Source of the DNA: Longimicrobium sp.
GTDB taxonomy: Bacteria > Gemmatimonadota > Gemmatimonadetes > Longimicrobiales > Longimicrobiaceae
Direction of reading: 5' to 3'
Assembly (NCBI GenBank): GCA_030446945.1
Contig: JAUJMI010000010.1
Location: 1 to 23,392, forward strand
DNA length: 23,392 nucleotides
The position numbers and the translations under genes are program-made. Below, in pieces: positions 21,759 through 23,392 of the stretch. The notes under the pieces were generated by a model. The model saw only the letters and a list, made by a program, of their open reading frames with translations, did not search any database and had not been told where the DNA came from. The number at the start of each line of letters is the position of its first letter. The stretch's first letter is position 1.

Positions 21759-23392
21759 CTACAGTTCCAGCCGCACCCCCGCGTTGATCACCCGGCCCTC
21801 CAGCGGCGCCCACACGTCCGTGGTCCAGCGCCCCTCGGCGGAGCGCGTGGGTAGCACGAGAGGGTCGTAGCGCGTCTGCCGCACGTCCAGCAGGTTCTCC
21901 AGGTTGATGAAGGCGCGCGCGCGGCCGATGCGGCGCTCGGCGAGGAGGCCCAGGATCAGGTACGGACGGCTCTCGTCGCGGAACGGGTCGTCCTCCAGCG
22001 CCTGGCGGCCCGTGTAGTAGAACTCCATTCCCACGCGCCCTGCATCTTCCGCTTCCCACATCCCCACCAGCCCCACGGCGTGGCGCGGGGTGAGGGGGAC
22101 CTCGCGGCGGCCGGGACCGTCGGGGTCGTCCTCGCGCGAGCGTATGAAGGTGTGCGTGCCCGTCACGTGGAACGGCCCCTGGTGCCAGCGCACGAGCAGC
22201 TCGCTCCCGTGGGTGCGCGTGGGGCCCGGCGCGTTCGCCAGCTCCAGCATCCCCGGTGCGGCGCTCTCCACGAGCTGCAGTGCGTTTTCGGTGCGCGAGC
22301 CGAAGACCGTCGCGTTCACCTCCACCGGCCCGATGCTTCGCCCCACGTCCAGCGACGCCGTGAGGGCGCGCTCGGCATCCAGCCCGTCCAGCGGGCGCAC
22401 GCGCGAGAGGCCGATGGACTCGGTCTCCTCGGTGAAGGGCGTCGGCGCGAAGTAGCCGGTGCCGACCGAGCCGCGCACCGTCCACTCGGCCGGGCGCAGC
22501 AGCAGCGACAGGCGCGGGTTGAGGAAGGCGCCGTACTCGCTGTGCCAGTCGGCGCGCCCCGCCAGCGACAACGTGATCCACTCCGCCGGCGCGTACTCCT
22601 CCTGCGCGATCAGCGACGGCGTCACGTAGGTGTAGTCGAAGCCGCTCACGTCCCGCGCGCGGTAGCCCTCCGCCTGGAGGGCGGCGCCCACGACCCAGGT
22701 GTGCCCACCGCCGGTGCCGGAGTACGCGGCCTCCGCGAAGCCGGTGGAGTGCAGGTCCTCCTCGCGCGTGTCGCCGAAGCCGTGGGTGTGGCTCTGCGCC
22801 ATCGCGGACGCGCGCACGGCCAGGAGCCGGTCGCCCATGAGAATGCGTCCCACGGCGCCCAGGTCGCCGCGGCGCGTATCCAGCGTCTCGGGAAAGTCGC
22901 CCGCGGGCACCCGGCCGCCGCCCTCGCGGTCCTCCGCCGTGGCGCCCGCGGTGATGAAGGCGGAGCGGCCCGCGCCGTCGTCCCAGAAGAGGCGCGGACG
23001 CAGGACGGCGCGCCGGTAGCCGGGCATGTCGGTCCAGCGGTCGCCGTCCACGTCGGCCTCAGCCTGGCGGTGGACGCTCGCGAGCAGGGAGTAGCCCCAG
23101 CGCCCGGTCAGCGGCGCCGCGGCGAAGCCCACCACGTCCGTGCCGTTGCGCGTGGTCTGGTTGAGGAGGAGCTCGCGCGTGGCCCCCTCGCCGGGGCGGC
23201 GCGAGATCAGGTTCACCACCCCGCCCAGCGCGGACGACCCGTCCACAGCCGATGCGGCTCCTGAGATGACCTCCACCTGCCCCAGGTCCATGGGCGGGAT
23301 CTGGGGGAGGCCGGGCGCGCCGGCCTGACCGCGGGGGCGGGGAGGGCGGTCGGTGAGGATCTGCGGGGACCGGCCGCGCAGGCCCTGCAGGC
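21759..23392 (-). CDS. TonB-dependent outer-membrane receptor, 5'-truncated by the window edge
   Basis: The C-terminal 543 or so residues of a TonB-dependent receptor. The frame stays open to the window end, where the plug domain is seen (LQGLRGRSPQIL, then QAGAPGLPQIPPMDLGQVEV and ISGAASAVDGSSALGGVVNL). The ATG at 23289-23291 is internal. Barrel strands follow (RPRLFWDDGAGRSAFITAGA, WTVRGSVGTGYFAPTPFTEE, FHVTGTHTFIRSRE) and the end is a typical barrel signature (FINLENLLDVRQTRYDPLVL, then INAGVRLEL). Such receptors import chelated metals or cofactors across the outer membrane; the ligand here is unknown. It lies upstream of the blaI promoter on the same strand and could take part in metal traffic with the neighbouring genes. 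Confidence 0.9.
   Translation of the reverse strand, partial: LQGLRGRSPQILTDRPPRPRGQAGAPGLPQIPPMDLGQVEVISGAASAVDGSSALGGVVNLISRRPGEGATRELLLNQTTRNGTDVVGFAAAPLTGRWGYSLLASVHRQAEADVDGDRWTDMPGYRRAVLRPRLFWDDGAGRSAFITAGATAEDREGGGRVPAGDFPETLDTRRGDLGAVGRILMGDRLLAVRASAMAQSHTHGFGDTREEDLHSTGFAEAAYSGTGGGHTWVVGAALQAEGYRARDVSGFDYTYVTPSLIAQEEYAPAEWITLSLAGRADWHSEYGAFLNPRLSLLLRPAEWTVRGSVGTGYFAPTPFTEETESIGLSRVRPLDGLDAERALTASLDVGRSIGPVEVNATVFGSRTENALQLVESAAPGMLELANAPGPTRTHGSELLVRWHQGPFHVTGTHTFIRSREDDPDGPGRREVPLTPRHAVGLVGMWEAEDAGRVGMEFYYTGRQALEDDPFRDESRPYLILGLLAERRIGRARAFINLENLLDVRQTRYDPLVLPTRSAEGRWTTDVWAPLEGRVINAGVRLEL

Overview
The window is very GC-rich, with many GTG starts, dense genes on both strands and few AT-rich stretches; the AT-rich ones are mostly promoters. 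Outer-membrane proteins (a TonB-dependent receptor and a small beta-barrel), a CopC-CopD protein and several lipoproteins point to a didermic aerobe. The gene mix and the interspersed palindromic repeats recall Gemmatimonadota of the Longimicrobium type. That placement is an inference from style, not a database result.

Left part (1-4868), selenium: the 3' part of selB (selenocysteine elongation factor), a DinB-like protein, a frameshifted higA remnant, selD (selenophosphate synthase), and a GrdB-family gene on the minus strand. The GrdB-family gene looks truncated by a TGA but reads on in frame for 104 conserved-looking codons, with a UxxC motif and a hairpin just after the TGA. I call it a selenoprotein. 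A 96-residue protein of unknown function overlaps its start.

Middle (5139-11694), phosphorelay: two receiver-only regulators and a third, divergent receiver protein; then a RsbRD-HisKA_3 histidine kinase coupled by a 4-base overlap to a NarL-type regulator; then a 978-residue GAF-PAS-GAF histidine kinase that carries an RsbRD-like domain at its C-terminus.

11695-14949: an array of palindromic repeats with variable hairpin tips, an alpha/beta hydrolase (probable lipoprotein with a disturbed start), a chromate transporter (ChrA) and an exported NTF2-like protein.

Right part (14950-23392), apparent metal (probably copper) homeostasis, all on the minus strand: a beta-barrel protein, a 510-residue exported His-rich protein of unknown family, a His/Met-repeat lipoprotein and a CopC-CopD protein, in that transcription order. 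Upstream lies a BlaI-type repressor overlapping an M56 (BlaR1-like) protease whose periplasmic tail is rich in His and Cys instead of carrying a penicillin-binding domain; next to it is a TonB receptor cut by the window end. Nearly identical 18-base dyads overlap the promoters of blaI and of the beta-barrel operon, which ties the sensor pair to the metal-binding proteins as one proposed regulon. The two most interesting items are the hidden selenoprotein and this BlaI/M56-controlled His/Met-rich protein system.
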